64,000 bases of DNA from Blastocatellia bacterium (lineage in GTDB: Bacteria; Acidobacteriota; Blastocatellia; Pyrinomonadales; Pyrinomonadaceae), in NCBI GenBank assembly GCA_003488005.1, contig DNND01000018.1:1-64000 (forward strand). Reading direction: 5' to 3'. Position numbers and translations under genes: made by a program. The notes below the pieces were generated by a model. It ran no database searches. It saw only the letters and a program-made list of their open reading frames with translations, and was not told the DNA's origin. Below are positions 62,086 to 64,000 of this stretch, piece after piece. Every line of letters starts with the position of its first letter. Within the stretch, counting starts at the first letter, position 1.

Positions 62086-64000
62086 TTAGAAGTCAAACCG
62101 CAGCGCGAATTGAACCACGCGCGGATTGCTCAAAAAGACGCGATCCGGGCGGTTGAACGTTGCTGCTGACGGATCGGCCAAACTGATCGTTGCCGCCGTC
62201 ACCGTGTTGACCTGTCCAAACTGTGTAGTGGTTACCGGCTGAACGTCATTTGTCGAACCCGGTATGTATTGGGGATGGTTAAACGCATTGAAGAGGTCGG
62301 CGCGGAGTTGGATCCGGCGAGACTCTCCCAAGCGGAAGTTTTTGAAGATTGAGAAATCGAGATTGTTGATTCCCGGCAACTGCAGCGTGTTCCTCGCCGA
62401 GTTGGAAATCGCTCCCAATCCGGTACGGATGTATTCCGCGTTCGGATTGTCGGCAACATAACCAACGATCTGACCTGCTGTATTTCTCAATGCTGTGACC
62501 GTGCTTCCAGTTCCACGCACACCCGCTGGATTTCTGATCGTGCGATCTGCAGCAGCATCGCCGTTCCCGTTTGAGTCAATGCCTGAAAGCACGGTAGCTT
62601 TTTCGCCCGACTCTGCTGTGAAAGTGCCGGCGAAGTTGAATCCGCCCAGCAGTGTTCTGGTCAGGCCCTTGTTGTTCTTGAAGAAGGGCAACTCGTAAAT
62701 GACCGAAGTGACGAAACGGTGACGACGATCAAGTGCCGAATCCGCTCTTTCCGCCTTCAAGTTCTGAAAGTTTTCCACGCGCCGTGGGCTGAGCACTGTC
62801 GTGTTCACTTCCGCAGTCGTGTCGTCAATCAGGTGGCTCCAGGTGTAAGCAGCGGTCATCTGAAGTCCGTTGTTGAACCGACGGATCAGTTGAGCCGAAG
62901 CAGCGTGGTAAGACGAATTACCGTTCGAGAGGAACCCAACTACGCTACCCGGATTTGTGAAACCTGCATTCGCGTACGCAGGGACGAAATTCGAGCGCGC
63001 GGTGATGGTGGCCAAGTCTAACGGCAGTGAATCGAGCACCGCTTGCGACGGCCGCGCCAGGAAGGTCGGCAGACCGGAAAACGCGCCACCCGCCTTGTTT
63101 TGGCGATTGATGCGGTTTTGGGTCAGCAGATGGATTCCACGCGTGCCGAGGTAGCGAGCTTCAATCATCCAGTTGTCGCCGATTTGGCGTTGGAAGCTGC
63201 CAGTCCAGGTGAGCGAATAGGGCACTTCCTGATCAGCAATAAATGCGCTAGTCGCTGCGCGTGCGGCCGCCGCATTAGTCCCAGCAGGTATCAGCACGTT
63301 AGGGATACCGCCATTCGCCAGGAAGTTCGGCGTGTAGGGTGGTCCACTGACGTCAATTGTTTGCTGCGCTTGCGGTGGCAAGGACAGAATGTACAAGTTG
63401 TCGAAGATGTAGTCGTACGCCATCGAGAACCCGGCACGAATAGAACTCCTGCCCTCGCTTCCGAACAGACGTCCAAGTAATCCCTCTCTGTAGTTTGGCG
63501 AATATGCAAACCCAACCCTGGGGCCGAAATTTTTCTTCTGCGCAATGGGCGCATGGAACTCAAGGAGACCCGGAACGCTGGCGATCGCATTCTGTGCCTG
63601 TTGTTGTGTCCCCTTCGGCGGTTCCTGATAGGAATAGTTGACACCCAGGTTCAAGGTCAGGTTCGGCCGGATACGCCAGTCGTCCTGAACGAAAGCGTAC
63701 AAAATTTTCTGCGTTCCGTAGTAGACCGCATCCCCAACGCTGCGTTGTGCCGGGTTGTCAGCGGATAAATCGAAAAAGTAATACTGCGCCTGTGAATATT
63801 GATAGTCACCGCGGCCACGTTGCGTGAACGTTTGCGGAGAGATAACCTGGCGAAAGTCGCCGCCGACTTTCAACGAGTGATTCCCCAACAGGTAGGAAAC
63901 GTTATCAACTACCTGATAGTTGTTTTCGATTCCGGTCTGCGGGAAGTTGCCGTTTGGACCAATGTCCACACCCAAGTCAAGCAAGCCAATATTCGGGAAG
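62086..64000 (-). CDS. TonB-dependent receptor, barrel part (cut by window end)
   Basis: At least 638 codons are present and the frame is open to the window edge, so the N-terminus (signal, carboxypeptidase-regulatory domain, plug) lies outside. The visible part is a beta-barrel of the Oar-like acidobacterial type: YQVVDNVSYLLGNHSLKVGG, then FVQDDWRIRPNLTLNLGVNY, and the terminal FALRFDF ending in Phe, the outer-membrane insertion signal. It is a second receptor distinct from that at 32759-35989. A strong terminator follows. No neighbouring transport gene is visible to suggest a substrate. Confidence 0.9.
   Translation of the reverse strand, partial: FPNIGLLDLGVDIGPNGNFPQTGIENNYQVVDNVSYLLGNHSLKVGGDFRQVISPQTFTQRGRGDYQYSQAQYYFFDLSADNPAQRSVGDAVYYGTQKILYAFVQDDWRIRPNLTLNLGVNYSYQEPPKGTQQQAQNAIASVPGLLEFHAPIAQKKNFGPRVGFAYSPNYREGLLGRLFGSEGRSSIRAGFSMAYDYIFDNLYILSLPPQAQQTIDVSGPPYTPNFLANGGIPNVLIPAGTNAAAARAATSAFIADQEVPYSLTWTGSFQRQIGDNWMIEARYLGTRGIHLLTQNRINRQNKAGGAFSGLPTFLARPSQAVLDSLPLDLATITARSNFVPAYANAGFTNPGSVVGFLSNGNSSYHAASAQLIRRFNNGLQMTAAYTWSHLIDDTTAEVNTTVLSPRRVENFQNLKAERADSALDRRHRFVTSVIYELPFFKNNKGLTRTLLGGFNFAGTFTAESGEKATVLSGIDSNGNGDAAADRTIRNPAGVRGTGSTVTALRNTAGQIVGYVADNPNAEYIRTGLGAISNSARNTLQLPGINNLDFSIFKNFRLGESRRIQLRADLFNAFNHPQYIPGSTNDVQPVTTTQFGQVNTVTAATISLADPSAATFNRPDRVFLSNPRVVQFALRFDF

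Overview
The window looks like a chromosomal stretch of an acidobacterium, probably of the Blastocatellia type. This is an inference from base composition (middle-fifties percent GC by eye), Oar-like TonB receptors with a carboxypeptidase-regulatory N-terminus, secreted subtilases, and dense two-component signalling; no 16S rRNA or marker gene is present. I see no rRNA, tRNA, CRISPR array, integrase or complete insertion sequence.

Layout. 1-4.3 kb: small metabolic and hypothetical genes (MOSC protein, membrane proteins, Asp/Glu racemase relative, VOC protein) plus a MITE-like palindromic element. 4.4-7.5 kb: an MHYT-domain histidine kinase with its NarL-type regulator, and a lone receiver. 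7.6-12.1 kb (minus): a three-gene operon encoding a pilin-like secreted protein, an Ig-fold periplasmic chaperone-like protein and a 977-residue outer-membrane barrel protein with SdrD-B-like modules; this resembles a divergent chaperone-usher system. 12.5-18.5 kb (minus): a four-gene phosphorelay operon. 19.2-36.0 kb (minus): a long operon headed by a TonB receptor and followed by six signalling genes (PAS kinase, Rcp1-like receiver, REC-PAS kinase, hybrid kinase, REC-GGDEF-EAL, NtrC-type activator). 36.5-39 kb: small genes separated by related terminator hairpins, then a Clp/Hsp100 ATPase fused to a receiver domain. 39.2-50.2 kb (minus): NarL-type regulators, three kinases with different sensors but a near-common transmitter, and a subtilase with a hexapeptide-repeat tail. 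51.4-55.8 kb (plus): a type IV minor-pilin cluster followed by a receiver and a lone HPt protein. 56-60.2 kb: further receivers, a degenerate HD-GYP protein and a REC-kinase. 60.6-64 kb: a YD-repeat/M23-like secreted protein and a TonB receptor cut by the window end.

How the genes work together. I count ten histidine kinases and 21 receiver domains but only four proteins with a DNA-binding output. The region is therefore mainly a phosphotransfer network with c-di-GMP-linked (EAL, degenerate HD-GYP), proteolytic (Clp-REC) and surface (pilin, TonB receptor, chaperone-usher-like) outputs. The strongest candidates for undescribed biology are the Clp-REC fusion with an intact IGF loop, the chaperone-usher-like operon, and the TonB-receptor-led signalling operon.
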